Part shown: piece by piece, positions 35,388 through 45,718 of the stretch | Layout: each line of letters begins with the position of its first letter | Position numbering within the stretch: position 1 is the first letter of the stretch | Source: Botryotinia globosa | Taxonomy: Eukaryota; Ascomycota; Leotiomycetes; Helotiales; Sclerotiniaceae | Assembly: GCA_014898425.1 (NCBI GenBank) | Contig: RCSZ01000005.1 | Location: forward strand, 62,001 to 126,000 | DNA: 64,000 nucleotides | Reading direction: 5' to 3' | Translations under genes and position numbers: made by a program | Notes under the pieces: model-generated | What the model was told of the DNA's origin: nothing | Databases searched by the model: none | The model's input: only the letters and a program-made list of their open reading frames with translations

Positions 35388-36605
35388 TTATTGAGGAAGA
35401 ATAACGGCGCAAGTGGCTCCTTGATGTGGTCTCCTTCGTTTGGAACCCTTCTGACACCCACACCCCTTGCCAATATTCCTATTCCCACATTCTCCACAAT
35501 GCCACTCCCTCGTATCTCTACACTCGTCGCACTTTGTACAATATTCCCACAAAATATTTTGTTTCCATTCATTCTTACAAAAGCACCAATAATCGTTCTT
35601 CGTATCTTTTGGTCCTGCGACCCCGAAAGCCTCTTTAAATAACTCTTTCTTCACATCTTCTCTCTCTTCATCCGTGATGTCAGACTTCATCCATGCTTTT
35701 CCGATGCCTCTGAGTTTTCCTGAGAAAGCGGGAAATTGGGGTGGAGATGTCATATCGCTATATTCCACTCCCATCAACATGCTTCTCAGTTCTTCTATTG
35801 TATCTGGGTGAATCAAATCGAACCTTCCATTTCTCGACTCTTTTCGAATCCATTTTAGAAAGTCGGGGCTAGCTGAGACAGGAGGACCAGAGGATTTAGA
35901 GGATCCGAAAAAGATACTTAAGTCGTTCAGCATATTGGCACAAGAATCGCATTTGCAGCCAGAGGATGGAGAGGGCGAACAGCCTCGTCCGGATTTAAAG
36001 CACTTGCAGCGGGTGGAAATGCATCCAGACCGGCAGTTACAGGTTGTAAATTGAACTGGTGGAGGGATGTATTCTTCTGCCTCTGGAAGAGGAGATGGTT
36101 GAGCATTGGGTTGTGGCTCGGGGGTCATCCAAGGCTCGGGGGTCATGGGTATCTAATAAGATGTTGTTAGTTGACGGTTTCTCGTGAATTCGAAGGCAGG
36201 CTATCGTACCTCCTTAGGTTCCTGGGAACATCCCGGAGTGGGTAGGTTGCCATTAGTGGCAGTCCCAGACAGGTCCTTTGGTGCTGAGACGGGAGCGTAC
36301 TGCCTCAATTTGGTTGGGGATTTTTCGATGCTCTCAAGCACTTCATCATCAATTGCTATCTGTTCCGCAACCAGTAGCTCTGAATGGTCTTCAATCAGAA
36401 GTTTTCTTGACGATCGAGCATGAATATCGCGTATGGATTTGGTAATATTGCCATTATTCAATGCCTCGTCAATAACTTTGCGTAGTTGCGAAGGCTTGAA
36501 GTTCCGCAATAACTCTTGAATGGGTTTGGTACTGGTTGTAGTGGACCTAACCTTTTGTTTCTTTGAGTCCTGATGTATACCGGATTTTGATCGACTGGAT
36601 ACCAT
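35388..36605 (-). CDS. CXC-domain (tesmin/TSO1-like) Cys-rich protein, copy A
   Basis: Exon 1 36605-36210, intron 36209-36153 (57 nt, GTACGA...TTATTAG), exon 2 36152-35388; 386 residues. The N-terminus is basic, with an FKPSQLRKVIDEAL helix near 36-49. A single CXC motif lies at about 170-205: CNCRSGC, then CKCFKSGRGC, then CKCDSCAN. IFFGSS follows immediately. A middle region includes SMLMGVEYSD and EELFKEAFG-like helices (KKELFKEAFG). The C-terminal module (about 321-370) carries CTKCDECRD and EWHCGECGN, a probable zinc-binding cluster. CXC domains bind DNA in LIN54-type cell-cycle regulators, usually as two copies; only one is present here. Gene B is a diverged paralogue in opposite orientation. 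The start at 36605 is preferred; an upstream frame to ATG 37012 could be spliced on but would swallow the promoter palindrome. Confidence 0.8.
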
Positions 36606-36741
36606 GTCTATAACTGTAAAGATTTGAAATGCAATGGAAGTAACATACAATGGAAACAATAACGATCACAGAAGACAGAAGAAGGAATGGAAAGGAAATG
36701 GGATAAAGATGTTTCTGTGGCATAAGAAAAGTAATTACTTA

Positions 36742-36768
36742 ACGCGTCTCGCGTGAACGCGCGAGACG
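36742..36768. promoter_or_regulatory. Palindrome with MCB-type ACGCGT box between CXC genes
   Basis: A perfect 9-bp inverted repeat, CGTCTCGCG at 36745-36753 and CGCGAGACG at 36760-36768, with a 6-nt spacer. It overlaps ACGCGT at 36742-36747, the core site of MBF-type (Mbp1/Swi6) G1/S factors. It lies about 140 bp upstream of the copy A start. Binding is inferred. Confidence 0.5.
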
Positions 36769-37054
36769 AAGGATGGGAATGTGACGGATCAGAAATTGGA
36801 AGCATTTCCATCCCTGCCTTTTCTATCATCTTACTAAAATCAACATGAGAGCTACTCGTTGACAGATGAGAAAGAATTGAGTTTATTCTTAAGACCATAC
36901 AGACTCGTGGATAGCAACTGAGAACTTCGTTTCGAAGGTTCCTTGAATTGATGTGAGGATGACCTTTCTGCTGTTGAGAGCTGGTGGAGAGAGGGGTACG
37001 CTTAGTCATCATAATTTTGTGAGAATCCTCGTGCTTTCGCGTGCCATCACAAAT

Positions 37055-37067
37055 GCGAGACGCGTCT
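37055..37067. promoter_or_regulatory. Second palindrome with ACGCGT, upstream of CXC copy B
   Basis: GCGAGACG at 37055-37062 repeats the right arm of the first palindrome. AGACGCGTCT at 37058-37067 is a perfect 10-bp palindrome containing ACGCGT. It lies about 100 bp upstream of the copy B start. Confidence 0.5.
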
Positions 37068-37165
37068 TCACATCTCTAGAATTTACTTAAAATCAACTAC
37101 AATCTTCGTGATAATTCGCCTGACTCGAAGAACTTTGCTATACATCTGTCGGAATTGAACTTCAA

Positions 37166-38268
37166 ATGGCTTCACTTAATAAAAGAAAGGCAGAGGAAGA
37201 AGTACCAGTAAAAGAAGAATCTACTGAAATTGCTAGGAACGCCAACGACATGGAATTAAATCCACAAGCATCCATGGCTGCTTTATTCAGAGCAAACAAG
37301 CTGGTTCACGATCTAAACAAATCGCAGCTTCGTACCATTCTCGTTCAAGCATATGTTTCTCATCCCGAGATAGCTCATGTGGTAGATTTGGAGCATGAGA
37401 AGATGGAACATCTGAACGAAGCTCCATCCGAATCAGACCCAGAACCAGACCCTGTCTCTATCTCCGAAGTGGACCGCGCTGTTGGCGATTATAACAATCA
37501 GGAAGACAGCGATGATGAGGGTTCAGGCTGGGAACACGAAGCTTCGAAGAAGAATAGAAGAGTGACGGAAGTAAGGATGCGACTATTTTCGTAACATCCT
37601 AGAGCCTGCTAACATTTTCACAGCTCAAACAACGCGGCATCACCGATTCATTCTCCTGTTCATGTAAGACTGGTTGCACAAATGGTAGATGCGAATGCTC
37701 CAAGAACTCTTTTAGTTGTGGTCCAAACTGCGAATGTGCCTCGTGTGCCAATTATCTGAACAAATTTGCCCTCTTCTTCGGAGAATCGAGACTTCGCGCT
37801 ACAAATTGTTTCGCGAGTTGGATGAAAGCACAAGGGCCCGACTTGGATCTCGATTCCGCATTCACACAAGAAGAATTACGAAGTAACATTATGGGTGTCG
37901 ATGAGAAGAGATATTACGATGCACCTCAAGGAACAGTATTCCACGATGGTTCTGATCCTGAAATACAACAGCTTGGTGAAGAGTGGCTCAAGGCAAAGAC
38001 TGAAACAGAGAGGAAACCTATTCGAATGAAGTTGTTCAGAAAGGCATTTGTTGAGGATGGTAGGTATTATTTCTCTTTCTGCTCTGGTGGATGGGAGGAA
38101 TTTACCAGTACTGTCCATTGTTCCGTCTGTGATGAATGTAACGATTGGAGAGACTGGCATTGCAAAGATTGCGGGAAGTGTTCATACGGAATATCTATCC
38201 CTTGTGATGGTTGTGGTGGAGTTTCGAATGGGTATCATGATCAATTCAATGATATGGATGTGTGGTAG
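37166..38268 (+). CDS. CXC-domain (tesmin/TSO1-like) Cys-rich protein, copy B
   Basis: Exon 1 37166-37570, intron 37571-37623 (53 nt, GTAAGG...TTCACAG, branch-like GCTAAC), exon 2 37624-38268; 349 residues. It shares the copy A architecture: a basic start, an [12 protein letters not shown] helix near 51-62, an acidic linker with DSDDEG, and one CXC motif at about 147-178 ([25 protein letters not shown]). FALFFGES follows, then [21 protein letters not shown] and a C-terminal Cys module at about 287-338 with [19 protein letters not shown] and PCDGCGG. The C-terminal cluster is more complete than in copy A. A role as a DNA-binding regulator is inferred from the CXC motif. No signal peptide or membrane segment is present. 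Confidence 0.82.
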
Positions 38269-38731
38269 GATTCGACTGATTTGGTCACGAGAACTCTATC
38301 TCACCATCATTTCACAAGCTAAGTTGGGCTGCGCCTTTTCAAGAAGCTTTTGTTTGATTTGGTAATGGGTAGGCAAAATCGATATGACGAAGCCATTCTT
38401 CAATACAGTACGTTGTTATATACTATAACTACAAGCTGATGCCAATATACCACTGTCTCAGTGATATTGAGCTCTGGGCTCTATTTAATTCAATCCTTCA
38501 TCGCCAGTAGAGTGAAGCTTACGAACGAGGTGTTCTGGCTACTGATATCTCAAGGCACTCAGATGGAAGTGATCAGCTTGATTGTTGATTATAAATTCTA
38601 TTCATTCCTATTTTTTTTTCGCCAATGCTAAGGTACCCCATTTTTGAGCCCGATGCAATCCTTCATTTTCACTCGTTTCATTGGTACATTAGGCATTCCA
38701 TCGCTCTTGGTAACCCCTGCCCTATATAATA
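38269..38731. other. Intergenic between convergent genes
   Basis: 3' flanks of CXC copy B and the small secreted protein gene. Nothing further was recognised. Confidence 0.4.
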
Positions 38732-39430
38732 TCAACAGAACTCGCATTTCTCGCTGGGTATCGCTCGAATCGGATACATGGAAATCGAGTCTCTAGTGAA
38801 ACTTCCAGACTGTCCAAAGTTATTCTGAACATCAGACTCTTGTCCTCTCACATCATCCTTGCTGAATCTCCAAGTTCCACTGTCGTTGCACTACAAAGTC
38901 AAAAGTCAGTAATATTTTCCCAAGTATAATGTTGGGGAAAGCGAGTTTGCTCACTGGAGTTGGGCTATCTTCACTGCAAAAAAATTGTTAGTCTACAGCT
39001 TCAGCAGTTCAAAGACAAGGCCAAAACTTACGTTCCGCAATTTCCATACAAATGCGTGATATTGAATGTAAAATGATCGCCATCAGGATATAGACTGAAA
39101 GTTACATTGGGATTCCCACTGCAGGGTGCATCGACTGGAGCACCATCAAGTGCGAATATATAAGTAGTTGGACTCGAATAACTACAGGTCACATTGAGAC
39201 CTTGAGGAGCAGGAGTGGGTGTGTCAATCAAGTTGAATGACCAACTATTTTCTCAGGTTAACATCAGAGGTGGAGGTCTTGGGGAAACAAACTTACAAGC
39301 CGCCGGTACCGTGTCTAATGTTTCCAATACTGATTTTTTGGACATACCATGGAGTAGGAACCATGAACTGATCCGCTAGACCTGCGGTAATGGCTCCAGC
39401 AGAGAAGACAAGAAGTTTTGAGAAGTGCAT
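38732..39430 (-). CDS. Small secreted cysteine-containing protein, 174 aa
   Basis: Four exons on the minus strand: 39430-39297, 39244-39032, 38973-38955 (a 19-nt micro-exon) and 38890-38732. The introns are 52, 58 and 64 nt with GTAAGT, GTAAGT and GTGAGC donors. The frame is continuous and totals 175 codons. The signal peptide is about MHFSKLLVFSAGAITAGLA. The mature protein has six Cys (in VTCSY, APCSG, GNCGT, TPCND and the C-terminal EKCEFC), three Asn-X-Ser/Thr sites (one in NVTC, one in NVTF and one in NITH) and no TM segment. The size and a beta-rich look resemble Alt a 1-like secreted proteins of ascomycetes, but I cannot assign the family. An extracellular, possibly host-interacting role is inference. 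Confidence 0.75.
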
Positions 39431-40559
39431 ATTGGTTGAGAATTGATGAGATGTTAATGTGAAGTGGTGATGAAAAGCTGATAAAACAATGATGAATGAA
39501 AGCCTTTTACCAAGCGGACGAGCTTGAATTAATACTCAAAACAACCACACTCAAGACAAGAAAAAGAAAGAACCTCCGAGGTCGTTATGATGTTACAGTA
39601 CAGCAAACACGATCCATCGTATTCGATTACATATGCAGCGCCAAGCCATCGCGCTTTCTTCAAATACGAACCCCAAAATACGAGCTCTGTGTAACAAATG
39701 ATCCAAGCTCTTCGATGGAAACCATGACGACTCTCTCTGTACTTTGTGTGAATCTGTGGGGAAATCACACTCTCTCTGGATAAATAGAGTAGGTAGATAC
39801 CTACATCATGCAGATCGAGAACTTAATAATAGAATGGTAACGTAGCAGTTGAACATACGGACTGAAACATAATTCTCGGTTTACTTTTCGACCTCGGTAT
39901 TATCTCTTGAGCTACATTTTTGAGCAATCATTGTTTTTAATTCTCCAAAAACGAATCGACATCGGTGTGCCCGATGTGGTGTTACTCAAGTTGAGGTTTT
40001 ACACAAACGGGTGGCGCCGAGGAGGTGTTCACAAAAGAAAATATCATGCAACCTATCACCGGATACTACGAGAAACAAGGTCTCACAACGTCATATCATT
40101 GTACAGTGTACATTAGGGTTGTCAATCTTAGTAAATTGTTCACGACAAATGTGGATTATAAATCTCACACTATCTTACATAAACTATTAGCCTTTCTCGG
40201 AACCCAGAATGACATCGCCGTGACATCACCGTTCCTTTGACACCCGTCGCTTGGTGTCAGCTGTCAGCGTTACCTGCCAGCAGGCAATACTGTGTATACG
40301 ATTATTGTCTATCGAGTGCAAGTCTAACTTCTCGAATTTTCTATTCCAAGGCATCGTACTACATTCTCTCAATATGTCCAGAAACTTGTTTTTCCCGCTG
40401 AAGACTTGCTCTTTCACATCGCCCCCTCGACAAAACCTGCTGATTTCCCTTTCGTGAGCAGGTAACACTCCCAAACCCGTGAACATCAAACGAGCCTTTC
40501 AAGGACGTTCCTTCCAGGACAGTGCGCAACCCCCCTGAAAGCACTCAAAGCCCCTACCT
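39431..40559. other. Intergenic, no gene recognised
   Basis: Upstream flank of the secreted protein gene and 3' flank of the F-box gene. Short ORFs on both strands overlap each other and have no features. Confidence 0.4.
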
Positions 40560-41117
40560 CTACCTATCCGCATCTCCACATCTCAAAATGCCCTTGTCCC
40601 CTTGCACATCTAGACTCCCCCACACATCCCTTAGCAATTTCCAATTCAACATCCCCATCCGCACTCCAGTCTCGCTTTTTATGACCCATTGCCCAAGCAT
40701 TGAATGGATCATTAATTCCTTGACCGGTGGTACACACACCAACATGTTTTTCCAACTCGCATCTGCCCACCTAAATCCCCTTCGTAGCATATCCCTTCTT
40801 CCAACTCCTAATTCAACGAGCTCTAATGGCCGGAGATCTGGACACGTGATCCACACTTTGCGAGAAGAAGAGATGTAGGCGTGGAATGAAGGGTAAAAGA
40901 GAGGATTGGGGATGATGGTGTTGGAACGATTGGATCGATATGGATTTTTGGTTGAGGAGAAAAACAGCTTGTGTTGGAGGAGAGGAGAGGTGGTTATCAG
41001 GGTGCAGAAATGCCTATTCACACTCTGAATACGGATCATGAGATCAGGGAGAGGAACGTGGGAGAAAATCTGTTCAAGGAGTTCGGGGATTGCTAAGACT
41101 TTGGCGGCGTATGTCAT
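40560..41117 (-). CDS. F-box protein, short (185 aa)
   Basis: Single-exon frame from ATG 41115-41117. Residues about 5-50 match an F-box: KVLAIPELLEQIFSHVPLPD, then LMIRIQSVNRHFCTLITTS. F-box proteins bind Skp1 in SCF ubiquitin ligases and select substrates through the rest of the chain. Here the rest is only about 130 residues with no WD40 or LRR repeat, which is common among fungal F-box genes of unknown target. It contains a WITCPDLRPLELVEL segment. A poly-T/AT-rich upstream flank follows. The frame, length and N-terminal motif support a real gene. Confidence 0.75.
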   Translation of the reverse strand: MTYAAKVLAIPELLEQIFSHVPLPDLMIRIQSVNRHFCTLITTSPLLQHKLFFSSTKNPYRSNRSNTIIPNPLFYPSFHAYISSSRKVWITCPDLRPLELVELGVGRRDMLRRGFRWADASWKNMLVCVPPVKELMIHSMLGQWVIKSETGVRMGMLNWKLLRDVWGSLDVQGDKGILRCGDADR

Positions 41118-42708
41118 TTTGTAGTCTCTGTTGCTATTTTGCCTTTTTGGTTTGATGGGGAAGTTGGTTCTAAAACTGATGGTCTGGGAGATATTTCTGG
41201 CACTGTGGTTGTTTGTAGGTGTTCTGACGTTGGGTTGGGGTTATGAATGTGCCGTAAGGTTAATATTGGCATGAACAATCTTGGAAACAAATGAATTGAA
41301 ATTTGAGAGTGATTCACTACTTTTTGATGTTGAAGGACCATCAGGAAGATAACTCTGGTCACGAATCATTTTGAATTCTGTCTGATATACCATTTCTCAG
41401 CATCTGCTGTCGAAATCGCTATTTCTTTTCCAGGATATTGATGAATGTATTTATTGGTTTAGGAATTTCTTCTAGAAGAAAAACAAAAGCTAATGTCAAG
41501 TCCTATGATTCAATTCATAACTGCTGGCTGGAAAGCAATAATAAGCGGGACCAGATTCATCGAAAAACGATCCTTAGATCGGATTAAGAGATGCACGAAC
41601 GTTGTTTCACTATCAGGGGAGTATGATACGTTCGCCTTATACTTTTCTTCAAAAGGGGTGTGAGTGCACAGATATTTTGTAATCTTGTTTATTGTATTCT
41701 CATTTGATAGAGGTGCAACATTTGAAGATCAAGAGGGAAACTAGAACAAATATAAGTCCCTGTTCGCATTGTATCAGTACATCACTCTATAAAGTTCATC
41801 TCTCTTATTCAGGAAAAAGATCCTTTCAAGTATGATCAGAACCAATCGAAAGCTTCCTCTTCCCAATTCACCTCCAGGATCTTGACCATATTGAACTCTC
41901 TACTCCTCTTCATCTGGCCATTTCCCAATACCGAACCTCCATATCGACTACTATCCCCCCATTTACCGAACCCATATTCTCAATTCCTCTTCGAGTCTCT
42001 TCGAGTTCTAGAACTCTTCTCAGCGTTCCAGCTCCCGATTCTAGCTTCCACTTCTTTCTTTCCGCTCGAGACTCTCAACTTCATATCGGGTACCAGATTC
42101 ATCACTAGAATGATATACAATAAACTTGTTTCTAAACCTCAATGTATAAAAGCTATGCAATCCGCGAGTGTTAGCAAATAACTTTATGTGTTTTAGAGTT
42201 GATCAAAAAGAGGTGGTAGAGACATTGAGATTGAGATTGAGGTTGAGGTTGAGGTTGAGGTTGAGGTTGAGGTTGAGGTTGAGGTTGAGGTTGAGGTTGA
42301 GGTTGAGGTTGAGGTTGATGAGATTAGTTAGCCACAACAAAGTTAATGGAACCTTACATTGGAAGCCTGGAGCCTTAAGGTTAATTCAGCCACAATTCTC
42401 AAACACCCGTGGACCCTTGGAACTTCTGGAAAGTTGATATTGATGAGATCCATGTTTATAAATCACATGTTTTGGATACTCGATATACTGAAAAATCCCC
42501 CAATAAGTAAACCCGTATTTGTGTGTAGCAAAAGGGATTCTATACATGTTAATTGTTACCACAATTGTATCTGACTCCAGGATCGGGTCTGCTTACTAAG
42601 CCATGTACCTCACCTCGACTTCATCTCATCATGCTTCCACATTGCGACACCCCGTTATCACTGTATATTCTTGGTTTCTTCCGGGATTTAAGCGATCTTT
42701 TCTAATAA
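41118..42708. other. Intergenic with a hexanucleotide array
   Basis: Non-coding DNA between the F-box gene and the OXNAD1-like gene. A 99-codon ORF at 41882 and an ORF through the hexamer array (42168) have no family features. Pyrimidine-rich stretches lie near 41820-42070. Confidence 0.4.
42224..42318. repeat. TTGAGG/TTGAGA hexanucleotide array
   Basis: About sixteen tandem hexamers, the first as TTGAGA and the rest TTGAGG, nearly perfect. The open frame through it encodes alternating Arg-Leu only because of the repeat. Confidence 0.9.
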
Positions 42709-44178
42709 ATGAATTCAGCTGTCTGTTATCATATACTTCGACACCCACGAAGAATACCTAACCTTATAAGGTTATCGGAATCCAGAGTACAGCCGCTACG
42801 AAACATCGAATTGGATTTCCTTCGGAGTGTCTCTTCTGGGTCTAGGATTACAAGTCCGGGAGATGAAAAACTTGGTTCTCAGTCGAGAGAGAGAAAAGAG
42901 AGCGGGAAGAACATTGACCGAAAAGAGATGGACGGAGAGCGAATTACAACGGATGGTGGTGGGGGAAATGTAAAAGATATAAAGCAATATCAAAGCCACA
43001 TAGAACGGACGGCGACAGAGCCAAGGGATGAAGTATGTATATCACGTTTTTCATATGTTCCAAACAACCTATATTCTCTTCAAGCTCCTCTCATTTGAAT
43101 ATCGCGGCCCACCCCTCCAACCGAGAGAAAAGTTTCGAATATTGATTAATCACGCATCTAGTCCCTTCATAACTTCATTCTCACACAAGTGACAAGCATA
43201 AACTCCACCACGCGTCTCTTTTATCTTTCACCTCTTCATACCGCATCCAACTACTCTCCCAAACACTTGACCTGGAAACCCGGACAATGGATCGATCTCT
43301 ATCTCCCTGGAATACAGAGACCTGGGGGCTTTAGCATTGTGAATATACCTTTCTCTCAATCCTCCCCCTCAATTGATGACTTGAAAGAGGAGAAAGGAAA
43401 GGGTATTGAATTAGCAATTCAAAAGCCCATCTTGAAATTAAATTCCGGGGGGAAAATAAGTGAACAGGTAGCCTGGTTATTCCAGCCTTCATCAGAAATT
43501 CTTGGAAGAGAGGTAGCAGTTAGAATTGGAGGGTCATTTACCTGGCCTCCTTCTCATTGGGATAAGAATGGAAACAAAGGATATCGGAAGGAGCGGGTAG
43601 AAAATGGAAACAGGGTGGTATTTATCGCAGGTGGAATGGGTATTAATCCGTTGATGAGTATGATCTCTTGTATTCATGCTGAATTGACAGGAAATAAAAG
43701 GAGAGGAGAAGAGAAGAAGGTACAAGTTAAAGAAGAAGATGATGAAATTGAAAGCAGTGCGAAGGAAAGTGGATGCGAGAATCTTGAGGTAAAATTCCTC
43801 TACAGTACCAAGATGCCGGCTTCCACTCCAGCAGAAGACAAGCGAAGAGAAGGAGAGGCAGAAGAAGCGATATTGTTTCTCGATCGTTTACAAGAAATCT
43901 TCAAGGAGAGAGAGCAATGGAATCTTCAGCTTTTTACAACCGGCTCCTCCCACAACACTATCGAGCTTTCAAAGACAAACGCAACTTCAAACATGGAAAC
44001 CCATCATCGAAGAATATCCAATAACGACATCGACCTTGCGTTAGGAACAATGGAGGAGAGATCACGAACGATAGTTTATATATGTGGCCCGCCCACTATG
44101 ACTGATTCCATGGTTTCTTATGTTCAAAGCCTCCCCGGCATGGATCCCCTAAGAGTTTTATGTGAGAAATGGTGGTGA
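42709..44178 (+). CDS. OXNAD1-like mitochondrial NAD(P)H/flavin oxidoreductase
   Basis: Exon 1 42709-43036, intron 43037-43189 (153 nt), exon 2 43190-44178; 438 residues. The frame forces the donor at GTATAT rather than the stronger-looking GTATGT four bases earlier, giving ...RDEVLTSINSTTRLFYLS. The N-terminus is Arg/Leu/Ser-rich and lacks acidic residues for 30 residues, like a mitochondrial presequence. FAD-binding features include WKPGQWIDLYLPG and GGFSIVN. NAD-binding features include RVVFIAGGMGINPLMSMI, TIVYICGPPTMTDSM and a terminal VLCEKWW. This is the ferredoxin-reductase-like fold of animal OXNAD1. The electron partner is unknown. Charged inserts near residues 275-310 and 370-385 are unusually long. 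Confidence 0.85.
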
Positions 44179-44842
44179 GCTCACATCAATCTTTTCGAGG
44201 AAATCATTACCGGGATGATTTTGAAGAGACTAACGTATTGTCATACGTTTTAGTGGTATTTCGATGTACACTCAATAATACCATGAGCATTTGGAGGAGT
44301 ATTTTGCATTTTGTTAGTAACTCTGTACATACTCATTCCTTTTACCAACAATTTGATGACATTTTGCACGATATATTGGTGTTTCAGTGAACACTCATGC
44401 TCTTACCAACAACTTTGGTAGACACTCATATATATCAGCAAGAATTCGAGGCACATTCATACAATTTATCAGAGTTTAGTCGACACTCATACCTCTCATC
44501 ATCAATTCGAGATATATTCATAGATTTATCATAGTTCTAGTGCATACTCATGAATTTTATCAAAATTTCAACGAACACTCATACGATATACTCAGAAAGA
44601 TCGTGAATATGATCTTACAAATGACTGTTACGTACACTCATATGCCCCAGCGAATGTGCTCAAATAGGTTTGAGTTTATGCTCTGCTTTGTTTTCCTTTT
44701 TTTTGCATTCGACATACACATTCTACGTACAATATCTGGTATTTGATACCGTTAATACAACATTTACATTTAGATTTCGATACGCCTTATACTTCATTAC
44801 TTTCCTCACCGCCCTAAGACCAGAAATAAACTTCTTTCTACG
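44179..44842. other. Intergenic occupied largely by a degenerate tandem repeat
   Basis: See the 30-bp repeat array. The remaining DNA is AT-leaning upstream flank of the next gene. Confidence 0.5.
44270..44641. repeat. Degenerate 30-31-bp tandem repeat array
   Basis: The word ACTCAT (or ATTCAT, once ACTCAA) recurs at 44270, 44331, 44393, 44424, 44455, 44485, 44516, 44546, 44577 and 44636. These steps are 30-31 bp or twice that. Between them, words like TTATCA and AATTCGA recur. About 12-13 old, diverged units are implied. Confidence 0.75.
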
Positions 44843-45718
44843 ATGATCAAATTCGATTGGAACCCTGAAGCCGATGCCTTACTCGCCTGGGTTGCTGGTG
44901 GTGTATGGCATCATGAAAAACGAGCAAGGAAAGGGAAGCATATGATTGATCATGTATATCTGTTTGAACGGGTTGCAGATTTTTTAGACGCTCTGAACGA
45001 GTTCCAACCCTTTGAGAAGAGCAGGAAAATACTCAATGCGCAAACAGTTGATCGGCGTGCCAAAAACTTACAATGGAAAAAGCCCCAGTGGGTCAAAAGG
45101 CCTTCCTGCCTTTCAGAGGAAATCTTGAAAGGTCAATTCGGCGAGGTAGGCCTCAAGGATTTGCATAAATCTACCTTGAATCTTCGTTGTGCTCTTGGGA
45201 ACAATACTCCCGAGTGGTATGAAAGTATTCGAAAACGAGAAGAAATCTTTCAGAAACAGGAATGGTACGCAGCCCAAAACAAGGAATTTCTTCGGCAAGA
45301 AGAAAAAGCTGCCCGGAGGCGGGAAATGACCCAGAGTAAAAGATTTCGGGAGGAGGAAGAAGAAACAGCTGTCCAGAGGCAGGTAAAGGCTCAGAAAAAA
45401 AGACTCCGGGAAGAAGAAGAAGAAGAAGAAGAAGCTCAGATGGAAAGATTTCGGAGAGAGGAAGAAGAGAAAAGGCGGGAGCAACAACCGAGAAGGGAAG
45501 TCGAGAGACTAGGTTATACGAAAGATACAGAGTACTCTGGAGGTTTGTCTTGGACGGACCCTAATGCTTCCGGTTCCCATTACCCAGGACCCGAATTCAA
45601 TTCACACGGTGGTGCTTTGAAATATGGAGCCAAAAATGTATATTTTACTAATCCTCTTTTCCCTTCCATTGATAACAACTTCGACAGCTCATGGCCAGGT
45701 TCAAGAAACGAATGCTAG
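44843..45718 (+). CDS. Hypothetical protein with long charged coiled coil, 291 aa
   Basis: Single-exon frame from ATG 44843. The N-terminus, FDWNPEADALLAWVAGGVWH, resembles the first helix of Myb/SANT-like DNA-binding domains. The next 80 residues look folded, ending near SEEILKGQFGEVGL. Residues about 130-225 are a highly charged Glu/Arg/Lys coiled coil with a Glu-rich run. The last 65 residues are Gly/Ser/Asn/Pro-rich. No signal peptide or TM segment is present. A nuclear regulatory role is possible but rests only on the weak SANT-like start. The family is not recognised. Confidence 0.6.
   Translation: MIKFDWNPEADALLAWVAGGVWHHEKRARKGKHMIDHVYLFERVADFLDALNEFQPFEKSRKILNAQTVDRRAKNLQWKKPQWVKRPSCLSEEILKGQFGEVGLKDLHKSTLNLRCALGNNTPEWYESIRKREEIFQKQEWYAAQNKEFLRQEEKAARRREMTQSKRFREEEEETAVQRQVKAQKKRLREEEEEEEEAQMERFRREEEEKRREQQPRREVERLGYTKDTEYSGGLSWTDPNASGSHYPGPEFNSHGGALKYGAKNVYFTNPLFPSIDNNFDSSWPGSRNEC

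Noticed and set aside
36608..37012. 134-codon minus-strand ORF as a separate gene
   Set aside because: It overlaps the promoter palindrome and has no features; at most it is an alternative upstream exon of CXC copy A, noted as a finding.
42168..42437. ORF with an Arg-Leu repeat
   Set aside because: Produced by the TTGAGG array, with unrelated random flanks.
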